A stretch of 64,000 nucleotides of DNA from an uncultured Eubacteriales bacterium (lineage in GTDB: Bacteria > Bacillota > Clostridia > Christensenellales > Borkfalkiaceae), in contig CACXGN010000001.1 in the NCBI GenBank assembly GCA_902767225.1, positions 62,001 to 126,000 on the forward strand, in the 5' to 3' direction. Each line of letters starts with the position of its first letter. Position 1 is the first letter of the stretch. Below the pieces are notes generated by a model. That model made no database searches, was not told the origin of the DNA, and was given only the letters and a program-made list of their open reading frames with translations. Positions 1 to 7,235 of this stretch are shown piece by piece. Both the position numbers and the translations under genes were made by a program.

Positions 1-313
1 TTGCATTTGCGGGCGAATTTGGCTCGAAACACATTTCGATAAATTCTTTCATTTTGTCGTCGCTATATATTTTCGGTTCGTATTTATAGAGTTTACCTTG
101 CGGAGAATCTGTTCTTCCGACGATAAAATCCAAAGAAACATCGAAATAATCGGCGTATCGTATAAGTAATTCCAAAGTCGGCAAATGTTCGCCTGTTTCA
201 TATCTGGCTAAAAGCGGCTGTTTTGTTTCCAACTTTTCGGCTAATTTTGCCTGTGAGAGTTTAATTCCGTTGCGTAATTCTCGTATTCTTTTTGAAACAA
301 TATCGTTTAACAT
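1..313 (-). CDS. XRE-family transcriptional regulator, C-terminus cut by window edge
   Basis: The reverse strand from ATG at 313 reads 104 codons without a stop and runs off the window. The N-terminal 60 residues form a Cro/C1-type helix-turn-helix, with SQAKLAEKLETKQPLLARYE as recognition region followed by the usual LPTLELLIRYADYFDVSLDF segment. This is the common XRE repressor architecture, a DNA-binding domain plus a short tail. It diverges from the ATPase gene at 534, so it may regulate that gene, though this is inference. The end is unknown, so total length and any C-terminal domain cannot be judged. Confidence 0.85.
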   Translation of the reverse strand, partial: MLNDIVSKRIRELRNGIKLSQAKLAEKLETKQPLLARYETGEHLPTLELLIRYADYFDVSLDFIVGRTDSPQGKLYKYEPKIYSDDKMKEFIEMCFEPNSPANA

Positions 314-453
314 AAACTATCCCCATTCATTTTGTAACATTATATCATTTTTCAAAACATAAGTCAATGTAATTTTATGATAATATTAATACGAGATTGA
401 TATTTTACCAAAAAACAGAGATTTTGGCGCAAATTCAAAAAAATTATAGTTTT

Positions 454-473
454 CTACAAAAATTTTCAATAGA
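454..473. repeat. Left copy of 20-bp direct repeat flanking accessory patch
   Basis: CTACAAAAATTTTCAATAGA recurs at 3868-3887 with one mismatch in 20. The pair brackets the ATPase, restriction subunit and zinc-ribbon genes. It could be a target-site or attachment duplication, or a chance match in AT-rich DNA. Confidence 0.45.
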
Positions 474-476
474 TAA

Positions 477-505
477 TTGACTTTATTTGTCTTTTCGGGT
501 ATAAT
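477..505 (+). promoter_or_regulatory. Promoter for the DUF4143 ATPase gene
   Basis: TTGACT (477-482), a 17-base spacer and TATAAT (500-505) match the sigma-A consensus. An SD-like GGAGTGA lies just before the ATG at 534. Confidence 0.75.
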
Positions 506-533
506 AAGTATGATTATTTTTATGGAGTGAGAT

Positions 534-1787
534 ATGGAAATAAGACGCGATTTTTACTTAAACAAGTTAATCAAACACAAGAAAAACGGTATGGTAAAAG
601 TCATTACGGGTGTTCGCCGCTGCGGAAAATCATATCTATTATTTAAGTTGTTTCGCAATCACTTGATGGAAAGCGGTGTTGCGCCAGACCATATTATAAC
701 TATCGCCTTTGACGACTTTGAAAACAAGTCTTTGCAAAGTCCCGATGCATTGTATAAATATGTAAAAAGCAAAATAACCGACGCGAAAGATTATTTTATT
801 TTGCTTGACGAGATACAGTTGGTATCCGATTTTGAAAGCGTTATAAACGGTTTTTTGCATATTGAAAACGCCGACATTTACGTTACTGGTAGTAATTCCA
901 AGTTTTTATCAAGCGATATTATCACGGAATTTCGCGGGCGTGGAGATGAAATCAAGGTTTATCCGTTATGTTTTTCGGAGTTTTATTCTGTTTATGGCGG
1001 CGAATTTGACAAAGCACTCGTTATGTATTTTAACTATGGCGGTATGCCGCTTTGCTTGTCTATGGAAACACAGGAAGAAAAGGCGAAGTATCTCACTAAT
1101 CTATTCGGAGCAACCTATCTTTCCGATATTATCAACAGAAATAATCTTCGTGGCAATGCCGAAATAAATGAGTTGACGGATATTTTGGCTTCTTCTATCG
1201 GATCTCTTACAAATCCGTTAAAATTATCAAATACGTTCGGTAGCGTAAAAAACGTAAAACTATCCGTTAATACCGTAATAAATTACCTAAATTATTTGGA
1301 AGACGCTTTTTTAGTTGAAAAAGCAGTCCGCTATGATATTAAAGGTAAAAAATATATAAATACTCCTGCAAAATACTATTTTGTGGATATGGGCTTACGT
1401 AATGCTCGGATCTCTTTCCGTCAGCAAGAATATACTCACATTATGGAAAACGTAATTTATAATGAATTACGTCGGCTTGGATATTCGGTTGACGTCGGCG
1501 TTATTGAAAGCATAGGAAAAGAAAACGGCGAGTCGGTAAGAAAAAAGTTCGAAGTTGATTTTGTCGTAAATATCGGCAACCGCAGATATTATATTCAATC
1601 TGCTTACAATATCTCGTCGGAAGAAAAAATGAAACAAGAACAAGCGTCTTTGCTTTCGATAAACGACGCTTTCAGGAAGATAATAATTGTAAATCAGCCT
1701 ATTTTAAGCGGATATAACGAGCAAGGAATTTTAATGCTTTCATTGCAAGACTTTTTAACTTCGCCCGAAACAGCGTTAAATTTTTAA
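534..1787 (+). CDS. AAA-family ATPase with DUF4143 C-terminus
   Basis: Predicted ATP-binding protein of the AAA_14/DUF4143 class, common in gut Firmicutes and Bacteroidetes as stand-alone accessory genes of unknown biological role. Walker A is GVRRCGKS at residues 26-33 and Walker B is FILLDEIQ near residue 90. TGSNSKFLSSD near 120 resembles sensor 1. The C-terminal half carries the DUF4143 region, including FEVDFVV, which resembles a PD-(D/E)XK-type core. The length of 417 residues is normal. It has its own consensus promoter and SD. It lies between an XRE regulator and an orphan restriction subunit inside a probable acquired patch, so a defence or mobile-element link is possible but unproven. 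Confidence 0.9.
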   Translation: MEIRRDFYLNKLIKHKKNGMVKVITGVRRCGKSYLLFKLFRNHLMESGVAPDHIITIAFDDFENKSLQSPDALYKYVKSKITDAKDYFILLDEIQLVSDFESVINGFLHIENADIYVTGSNSKFLSSDIITEFRGRGDEIKVYPLCFSEFYSVYGGEFDKALVMYFNYGGMPLCLSMETQEEKAKYLTNLFGATYLSDIINRNNLRGNAEINELTDILASSIGSLTNPLKLSNTFGSVKNVKLSVNTVINYLNYLEDAFLVEKAVRYDIKGKKYINTPAKYYFVDMGLRNARISFRQQEYTHIMENVIYNELRRLGYSVDVGVIESIGKENGESVRKKFEVDFVVNIGNRRYYIQSAYNISSEEKMKQEQASLLSINDAFRKIIIVNQPILSGYNEQGILMLSLQDFLTSPETALNF

Positions 1788-1841
1788 TAAATATGACTAA
1801 AACTGTCATAGTTAGAGTGGTAGAATAGAGATAAAACGAAA

Positions 1842-2828
1842 ATGGAACAAGATATAAGAGTCGATATTAAGGAAAACTACATAAAGAAGTTAGACGATTC
1901 TCTGTTGTCGATTTTGCTTAAAGACCATAGTTCGGGTAGTAATATCATCTGGGCTACCGATAACTATGCTCAAAAAGGTTTCGACTATGCGAGTTATGAG
2001 CCTATAACAATAAAAGCCATAACAGGGCGGCACGGCAATGTTATAAAGCCGCGTGTTGGAAAATCGAAGAAAGAGCAGTTGCACCGAGTAAAAGACAAGG
2101 CTGAAGTCTTTACCCCATCTTGGATCTGCAACTCGCAAAACAACCTTGTAGACAACGCTTGGTTTGGACGAGATAATGTTTTTAATACCGAAACAGAAAA
2201 ATCTTGGACGACAAACACAGAAAGGATAGTCTTTCCGCAAGGTAAATCGTGGCAAGATTACGTTAAGGCAAACAGGATGGAAATATCCTGCGGGGAAGCC
2301 CCTTATCTCTGTTCAAGATATGATACCGTTTCGGGTGAGTGGATAGAACTAAACGACAGGATAGGCATTTTAGACAGAAAGATACGGGTAATAAACGAGA
2401 ACACCGAAACAAAAGAAGACTGGCTGATTTGGGTACAGGAAGCATACAAGGCAACATACGGCTTTGAATGGCAAGGCGACAGCCTTTTAATAGCAAGAGA
2501 AAATCTTCTGTTTACGTTCATCGACTATTATCAGGGGAAGTTCGACGAAATGCCGACAAACGAATTGTTGCAAGATATGGCAAAAATAATATCTTGGAAC
2601 ATATTTCAGATGGACGGCTTAAAGTTTGTTATCCCGAATTCCTGTAAACCCGTTCCAAAAATGCAACAATCTTTTTTCGATATGATAGACGGAACAAAGG
2701 ATGAAACGGAGCCTTGCCCCGGTTGTGAAAAGGGCGATAACAAAAAGCATTCGGGCATTTATTGTAAAATAATGGATTGGCAAAAGAAAAAGCCGATAAG
2801 ATTTATTGATTTAACGGAGAACAAATAA
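1842..2828 (+). CDS. Orphan restriction-modification 'subunit M'-like protein
   Basis: 328 residues matching, by recognised motifs, the family annotated as restriction endonuclease subunit M in clostridia: IIWATDNYAQKG near residue 35, AEVFTPSWICNSQNN near 87, and a C-terminal CPGCEKGDNKKHSGIYC that looks like a Cys/His metal site. The family normally accompanies a second gene carrying the methyltransferase NPPY motif and often a helicase. No NPPY or SAM-binding motif is visible here. Only a 26-codon ORF follows before a terminator, so the partner is missing and catalytic activity is doubtful. No clear SD is visible; GAGAT lies about 10 bases upstream of the ATG. Confidence 0.75.
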   Translation: MEQDIRVDIKENYIKKLDDSLLSILLKDHSSGSNIIWATDNYAQKGFDYASYEPITIKAITGRHGNVIKPRVGKSKKEQLHRVKDKAEVFTPSWICNSQNNLVDNAWFGRDNVFNTETEKSWTTNTERIVFPQGKSWQDYVKANRMEISCGEAPYLCSRYDTVSGEWIELNDRIGILDRKIRVINENTETKEDWLIWVQEAYKATYGFEWQGDSLLIARENLLFTFIDYYQGKFDEMPTNELLQDMAKIISWNIFQMDGLKFVIPNSCKPVPKMQQSFFDMIDGTKDETEPCPGCEKGDNKKHSGIYCKIMDWQKKKPIRFIDLTENK

Positions 2829-2829
2829 T

Positions 2830-2910
2830 ATGGCATCACAACTTAATATTAAAAAACAAATGAATTTTAATCCCGATGAAACCAACGGGATTCCGCAAAT
2901 AAATACATAA
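2830..2910 (+). CDS. Tiny ORF after the restriction subunit, possible remnant
   Basis: ATG at 2830 starts one base after the upstream stop and encodes 26 residues, MASQLNIKKQMNFNPDETNG and six more. It may be the stub of the deleted partner gene of the restriction subunit, or meaningless. I recognise no family. A terminator follows. Confidence 0.3.
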   Translation: MASQLNIKKQMNFNPDETNGIPQINT

Positions 2911-2940
2911 GCGGCGGTTTATCGTAAACCGAAAAACGGT

Positions 2941-2979
2941 AGAGGCAGACAGGGGTTTTCCCTCTCTGCCTCTTTTTTT
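2941..2979 (+). terminator. Rho-independent terminator after the restriction subunit
   Basis: AGAGGCAG pairs with CTGCCTCT around an inner AGGG/CCCT stem and is followed by a run of T. Confidence 0.85.
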
Positions 2980-3058
2980 ATAACCTAATTATAAAACCGA
3001 AACAACCTTTAATAAAGTAGAAAGTGTTCGGATTATTAACGGAAGTTTCACCAAACAA

Positions 3059-3105
3059 GATAAAGGCGAACCCGTTTCCATTAGGAGACGGATTCGCCTT
3101 TATCT
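3059..3105. repeat. Imperfect 21-bp inverted repeat upstream of zinc-ribbon gene
   Basis: GATAAAGGCGAA... pairs with ...TTCGCCTTTATC across a 4-base loop with two or three mismatches. No T-run follows, so it is not an obvious terminator. It could be an old terminator, an operator, or part of a small element. The rest of 2980-3128 shows nothing I can name. Confidence 0.5.
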
Positions 3106-3128
3106 TCTACATCAAAAAATAAATATTT

Positions 3129-3614
3129 ATGGGTAAAGTTATGTTTGATAAAATAGGAACTAAAATAAAAAATCTTGCAATTATCATTACTGTTTTAGGT
3201 GTAATTGCTTCAATCGTAAGCGGAATTATAGTTATGATTAACGTCGTTTGGTGGCGGGGCTTAATAATTATAATTTGTGGTTGTCTTGTTTCCTGGATAG
3301 GTTCTTTTTTTGCTTATGGATTTGGAGAAATTATAGAAAAACTTAATGACATATCAAACGATTTAACTGACCAAAAAAGATTGTCCGTTGCAAAAGTAAT
3401 GAATAGCGACGATAAAAACAAAATGAAAGCCAAAGAAATATTAAACGACGTTGTTACATCGACTATGGAAGAAATCGAAACGAATATTGATAATATTGAC
3501 GATACTAATGAACCGCAAGAAGATGAATGCCCTTGCTGTTTTTATAAAATTAAATCTACAGATAGAGAGTGCCCGAACTGCGGATGGGATTTATCGAAGA
3601 CATTTAAAAAATAA
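3129..3614 (+). CDS. Two-TM protein with C-terminal zinc ribbon
   Basis: 161 residues. Two hydrophobic segments, at about 16-38 and 42-65, form a hairpin. A charged, acidic, largely helical region follows (about 70-130). The protein ends in a double-CxxC zinc ribbon, CPCCFYKIKSTDRECPNCG. Such zinc-ribbon membrane proteins are widespread in Firmicutes and mostly uncharacterised. The ribbon is expected to face the cytoplasm. No strong SD precedes 3129; an in-frame ATG at 3141 is an alternative start. The gene stands alone between two hairpins in the accessory patch. No function is assigned. Confidence 0.75.
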   Translation: MGKVMFDKIGTKIKNLAIIITVLGVIASIVSGIIVMINVVWWRGLIIIICGCLVSWIGSFFAYGFGEIIEKLNDISNDLTDQKRLSVAKVMNSDDKNKMKAKEILNDVVTSTMEEIETNIDNIDDTNEPQEDECPCCFYKIKSTDRECPNCGWDLSKTFKK

Positions 3615-3627
3615 ATTTTTTATATAA

Positions 3628-3665
3628 AATCGGGGAGCGAAATACATTATTTCGCTCCCCGATTT
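3628..3665. terminator. Strong terminator after zinc-ribbon gene
   Basis: AAATCGGGGAGCGAAA and TTTCGCTCCCCGATTT form a perfect 16-bp stem with a 6 to 7 base loop. A short T-rich tail follows on each strand. Confidence 0.9.
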
Positions 3666-3711
3666 ATCGTTTTATCGGCTCACGACAAACCTCCGCTTAC
3701 AGTCTTTATCG

Positions 3712-3863
3712 CGGTTGCCCTATGGATTTAACGGGCATATTTTTATTAAAATTTTTATTATTAAATTGTTGTTTTTGCCATTCGGCATAAGCTTCGTTTC
3801 CTTTTTCAGAATTGCAGTATGTAATTATCGATGAATACAACAACTCTATTTCAAAAAAGGAAG
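3712..3863 (-). pseudogene. Possible gene remnant
   Basis: The reverse strand holds an open frame of about 49 codons with no good start codon, opening right after two in-frame stops. It includes EIELLYSSIITYCNSEKGNE and AYAEWQKQQF. Composition looks protein-like, but I cannot name a family. It sits beside the right copy of the 20-bp repeat, so it may be debris at the edge of the accessory patch. This is the only thing I see in 3666-3867. Confidence 0.3.
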
Positions 3864-3867
3864 AACT

Positions 3868-3887
3868 CTACTAAAATTTTCAATAGA
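3868..3887. repeat. Right copy of 20-bp direct repeat
   Basis: CTACTAAAATTTTCAATAGA matches 454-473 at 19 of 20 positions in the same orientation. Confidence 0.45.
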
Positions 3888-3913
3888 AAAAATTTACCTA
3901 AAACGGCGTTTAT

Positions 3914-4870
3914 TTACGTCTCCAAATTAAGATAGGAGCGCTCTTTTGGGGTGAGAATTATATCGGCGGCGGCTACGCTTTCGGATAAGCTTTCTTTTCG
4001 GGAATTTCCGACTATCGCAAAGGTATTCATTGTATCGGAAAGAATATAGGCAAGCGCTATTTGCGGGACGGAGAGCCCCTTTTCTTTTGCGAGTTCTTCG
4101 GCACGGCGAAGTCTTATTATATTATCTTCATTAAGGTAAGAAACTTTTGCCGCATAACCAAGCGATTTTGCCGTTTCCTTAATATTTTCGCTTTTAACTT
4201 TACCGGACAGAAAACCGTTTGCGAGCGGTGAAAACGCGGTTACCGGCAACTGAGAACCCCGATACCATTTTCTTGCGGCAATATTATCTTTACCCGTGAT
4301 GCTGACGCAACCTAGCCAAGCCCATTTTTTATTAACGGCAAGCGAAAATTGCGGCTGGGAAAGGACTATGGGAGAAAGTCCGTTTTGGGCGGCATAACCG
4401 TTTGCTTTATCTATGCGGGTATGTTTCCAGTTTGAAACGCCCCACGTTTTAATTTTCCCTTCCTTAATAAAAGAGTTAAGCCACTCCGTAATTTCTTCCG
4501 CGGGGATCTTTTCGTTATCGCGGTGCAAAATATAAGTATCGATACAATCGGTGTTAAGAGCGGTAAGAGATTTTTCGAGATCACAGATAAGACATTTTTT
4601 ATTTATCCGTGAATTGCCCAAAAGTCCGTGCAGGCCGCCTTTTGTCTGGACAAAAACCTTGTTTTTAATTCCGTTCTTTTTAATAAAATCCCCTAAAATA
4701 TTTTCGCTATCGCCGTAGCCCCGCGCGGTATCGAAAGACGTTATGCCAAGCGACAACGCTGTATTTAACAGTTCGTCTTGATTTTTGCCATGCCAAAAAC
4801 CCTTTGACGCGCACCCTAAAATAATTTTCGATATCGGCTTATCTATTTGTGTTAAGCGGAAGTATTTCAT
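3914..4870 (-). CDS. Aldo/keto reductase
   Basis: 318-residue TIM-barrel NAD(P)H-dependent oxidoreductase of the aldo/keto reductase family, reducing carbonyl substrates in the cytoplasm. The catalytic tetrad is visible: Asp in SFDTARGYG (near 49), Tyr in that motif, Lys in VQTKGG (near 77) and His in YILHRD (near 115). The cofactor region near the C-terminus has AIVGNSRKESL. It resembles the YdbC/Tas-like bacterial group that acts on sugars or aldehydes. Substrate is unknown. The gene stands alone with a consensus promoter at 4891-4919 and an AGGA-type SD. Nothing looks damaged. Confidence 0.9.
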   Translation of the reverse strand: MKYFRLTQIDKPISKIILGCASKGFWHGKNQDELLNTALSLGITSFDTARGYGDSENILGDFIKKNGIKNKVFVQTKGGLHGLLGNSRINKKCLICDLEKSLTALNTDCIDTYILHRDNEKIPAEEITEWLNSFIKEGKIKTWGVSNWKHTRIDKANGYAAQNGLSPIVLSQPQFSLAVNKKWAWLGCVSITGKDNIAARKWYRGSQLPVTAFSPLANGFLSGKVKSENIKETAKSLGYAAKVSYLNEDNIIRLRRAEELAKEKGLSVPQIALAYILSDTMNTFAIVGNSRKESLSESVAAADIILTPKERSYLNLET

Positions 4871-4890
4871 AATATTTTTTCCTTTTTTTT

Positions 4891-4919
4891 ATTATACAAT
4901 TATAATACGCCGTTTGCAA
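4891..4919 (-). promoter_or_regulatory. Promoter for the aldo/keto reductase
   Basis: On the reverse strand TTGCAA (4919-4914), a 17-base spacer and TATAAT (4896-4891). Confidence 0.7.
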
Positions 4920-4995
4920 TAATAAAAAGCGGTAATATAATTTCGGTTTGTTTTTTTATTTATAAAGTGGTAAAATATAATTGTTCAGGGAAATT

Positions 4996-5772
4996 ATGAC
5001 TAAAAAAGAAATAAAAAGCGAATACAAAGATAATCTTAAAAAGTTAAAATCGGATTTTAGGGCGGAGAAGAAAGTTCTTAAAGCGCAATACGAAAAAAGG
5101 CTTGACGAATTTTATTCGTCAAACGAGTATAAAAACGCGGCTAACCCGCCGAGAAGAACGATTTTAGAAGAGATAGGCAATGCGGTAACGCACGGCGTCG
5201 GTTCGGTTTTTGCGATCGTTGCGCTTATTTTAATGCTTTTGCGCGCAAACTCTATCTCCGAATATATAGGCGCGGCGGTATACTTTACAGGACTGTTTTT
5301 TATGTTCACCATGAGTTGCCTTTACCACTCTTTTCCATACGGCAGCAAGGTAAAGCGGCTTTTCCGTCGGTTCGACTATTCTTCCATTTACCTTTTGATA
5401 GGGGCGACGTTTACGCCCATATTGCTTTGCTATATGGGCGGGGCATACGGAATTGCGTTCACAAGCGTGCAATGGGCGGTGATCGCCGCGGGCGTTACCT
5501 TTATAGGCGTTTTTGGGCCAAGTAGGCTTAAATGGTTGCACTTTCCTTTATATTTTATTTTGGGGTGGAGCGCGCTTATATTCGTGCCGAAAATGATAAC
5601 GGATAATTTAGCGTTCTTTTTCTGGATACTTGGCGGCGGCGTTATTTACACTTTGGGAATTATTCCGTTTGCGATAGATAAAAAAGTTTCGCACTTTTTG
5701 TGGCACTTTTTCGTGCTGGCGGGCGCGGTCGTTCAATGGGTAGGGATATATCTTTTTATTTACTGCGTATAA
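4996..5772 (+). CDS. Hemolysin III family membrane protein (YqfA/PAQR-like)
   Basis: 258 residues, integral membrane protein of the hemolysin III / PAQR superfamily. Seven hydrophobic segments follow a highly charged N-terminal extension of about 55 residues rich in Lys and Glu, likely a coiled coil. Family metal-site motifs are visible: EEIGNAVTHGVG near 56, MSCLYHSFPY near 105 and KVSHFLWHFFV near the C-terminus. Known members are implicated in lipid or membrane-fluidity sensing; true haemolytic activity is seldom shown. I place the start at ATG 4996, which has AGGGA just upstream, not the in-frame TTG at 4981. The long charged N-terminus is the odd feature. Confidence 0.88.
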   Translation: MTKKEIKSEYKDNLKKLKSDFRAEKKVLKAQYEKRLDEFYSSNEYKNAANPPRRTILEEIGNAVTHGVGSVFAIVALILMLLRANSISEYIGAAVYFTGLFFMFTMSCLYHSFPYGSKVKRLFRRFDYSSIYLLIGATFTPILLCYMGGAYGIAFTSVQWAVIAAGVTFIGVFGPSRLKWLHFPLYFILGWSALIFVPKMITDNLAFFFWILGGGVIYTLGIIPFAIDKKVSHFLWHFFVLAGAVVQWVGIYLFIYCV

Positions 5773-5780
5773 ATAATCGC

Positions 5781-5808
5781 TTGAAAAAAAGTATTTAAAT
5801 GATATAAT
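5781..5808 (+). promoter_or_regulatory. Promoter for ferredoxin gene
   Basis: TTGAAA (5781-5786), 16-base spacer, TATAAT (5803-5808). The -10 box overlaps the upstream ATG at 5807, so that codon cannot be the start. Confidence 0.75.
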
Positions 5809-5830
5809 GAAAAAAAACGGAGATAAAGAT

Positions 5831-6016
5831 ATGAAATTTAAGGTAGATAAAGAAAGTTGTATCGGGTGCGGATTTTGTGCGTCCGTTTGCCCAGAAGTTT
5901 TTAAAGTCGGTGAAGACGAAAAGGCGGTAGCCTATGAAGAGCCTAATGAGAATACTTTTTCTTCCGCGCAAGACGCGGCTGCGGGCTGCCCCGTCGCTGC
6001 GATAGGCGAAGAATAA
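5831..6016 (+). CDS. Single-cluster [4Fe-4S] ferredoxin
   Basis: 61-residue soluble electron carrier. CIGCGFCASVCPEVF gives the CxxCxxC and CP cysteines near residues 10-20, and AAGCPVAAI supplies the distal ligand near 51. This is the layout of Thermotoga-type monocluster ferredoxins. Their additional central Cys is replaced here by Ser. The start is ATG 5831, preceded by GGAG at 5819-5822; the in-frame ATG at 5807 lies inside the promoter. The acyltransferase gene follows 15 bases downstream, probably co-transcribed, though no shared pathway is evident. The redox partner is unknown. Confidence 0.92.
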   Translation: MKFKVDKESCIGCGFCASVCPEVFKVGEDEKAVAYEEPNENTFSSAQDAAAGCPVAAIGEE

Positions 6017-6031
6017 GATAAAGGTAAATAT

Positions 6032-7078
6032 ATGAGTAACACTAGTCGTGAGTTAAGGCAAAAAGAAGATTATCTGTCATTAAAAAGCACGACGGCTTTA
6101 AAAGGGATTTTAGCAATTTTTATTATATTGCATCACCTTAATTTAGTGTCGGGAGCTTTTAAAAATTTAAAAATATTAGACAAGATTTTTAGTAATTTAG
6201 GTTTTTTATGCGTTGGCGCTTTTTTTCTTATATCCGGATACGGTCTTATTTCGTCTTATAAACGAAAAGGCGAGAAATACTTAAACGATATTATTCCCAA
6301 AAAAGTTTTACCATTATATATTTTGTGCATTATTCTTGCGGCTGGATACTACTTGTTAACAAAGGAATTCAACTTGGTGCAGTTTGTAAAAATTCTGTAT
6401 AAATTCGGTGATTATGGGTATCTTTGGTATTTCACTTGTATATTGATTTTCTATTTGTTGTTTTTTATAATACATAAACTTAAAATCGGAGATAAACTCA
6501 AATTTATTTTAACTTGTGCGGGTGTTTTATTGTATTGTGCGATCGACGCGTCGCTTTTCCCGTATGCAACTTGGAAATATTGTTCTTGTTTTGCGTTTTT
6601 GTTAGGCTACGCATGGTTTTACGCAAAAGAAGATATTGACGAATTCTTAAAAAAGAACGTTAATTATTGGATTACGCTTATATTTGCAGTTGTTTTGTTT
6701 GCAGGACTATTTGTCTTTGAGTATTTTTTAGACGGAACAGTATTCTTAAAACAATTTTTGGCATGCTTGTTCCCTGTAATTTTATTGCTTTTATCGCAGA
6801 AAATTCCATTAAACAATCCTATTACAAGGTTTCTTGGTAAAATTTCGCTTGAACTGTATTCATTCCAATACTTTTGCATATATTTTTATCGGGAAATAGC
6901 AGTTATAGGAAATAAATGGCTATATTGTCTGGCGGTGCTTGCAAGCGTAATTGCCGTAAGTATAGTTCTGCATCCTTTAATTAAAATTTATTTAAAATAT
7001 TCAGGCAAATTTTTCTGCCTTTTAAGAGACAAAATAATTTCTTTAATAAAGAGAAAAAGACCAGAAGAACAGCCTTAA
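6032..7078 (+). CDS. Acyltransferase family 3 membrane protein
   Basis: 348-residue polytopic membrane protein of the acyltransferase-3 (OafA/WecH-type) family, which acetylates sugars of surface polysaccharides. An N-terminal cytoplasmic stretch is followed by KGILAIFIILHHLNLVSG near residue 24, with the paired His that marks the active site, then about ten hydrophobic helices. Arg/Lys-rich residues close the C-terminus. The target sugar or lipid is not predictable. It follows the ferredoxin by 15 bases. Base composition is more AT-rich than neighbouring core genes, which hints at a different history. Confidence 0.85.
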   Translation: MSNTSRELRQKEDYLSLKSTTALKGILAIFIILHHLNLVSGAFKNLKILDKIFSNLGFLCVGAFFLISGYGLISSYKRKGEKYLNDIIPKKVLPLYILCIILAAGYYLLTKEFNLVQFVKILYKFGDYGYLWYFTCILIFYLLFFIIHKLKIGDKLKFILTCAGVLLYCAIDASLFPYATWKYCSCFAFLLGYAWFYAKEDIDEFLKKNVNYWITLIFAVVLFAGLFVFEYFLDGTVFLKQFLACLFPVILLLLSQKIPLNNPITRFLGKISLELYSFQYFCIYFYREIAVIGNKWLYCLAVLASVIAVSIVLHPLIKIYLKYSGKFFCLLRDKIISLIKRKRPEEQP

Positions 7079-7148
7079 TAATTTTTTATATTTAATTTGA
7101 ATATTGTTCATAAAAATAAACCTTTTTATTATAAACGCTTAAATTTTT

Positions 7149-7176
7149 AAAGCCCTTGAAATACAAGGGCTTTTTT
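7149..7176 (+). terminator. Terminator after the acyltransferase
   Basis: AAAGCCCTTG and CAAGGGCTTT flank a 5-base loop and are followed by T residues. Confidence 0.9.
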
Positions 7177-7235
7177 GCTATAATGATATAGATAAAAACA
7201 GTTTACGACAAATCAAACGTTTAATCGGGGGAACG

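Noticed and set aside
5807-5830. Upstream ATG for ferredoxin
   Set aside because: The codon overlaps the -10 TATAAT; ATG 5831 has the SD.
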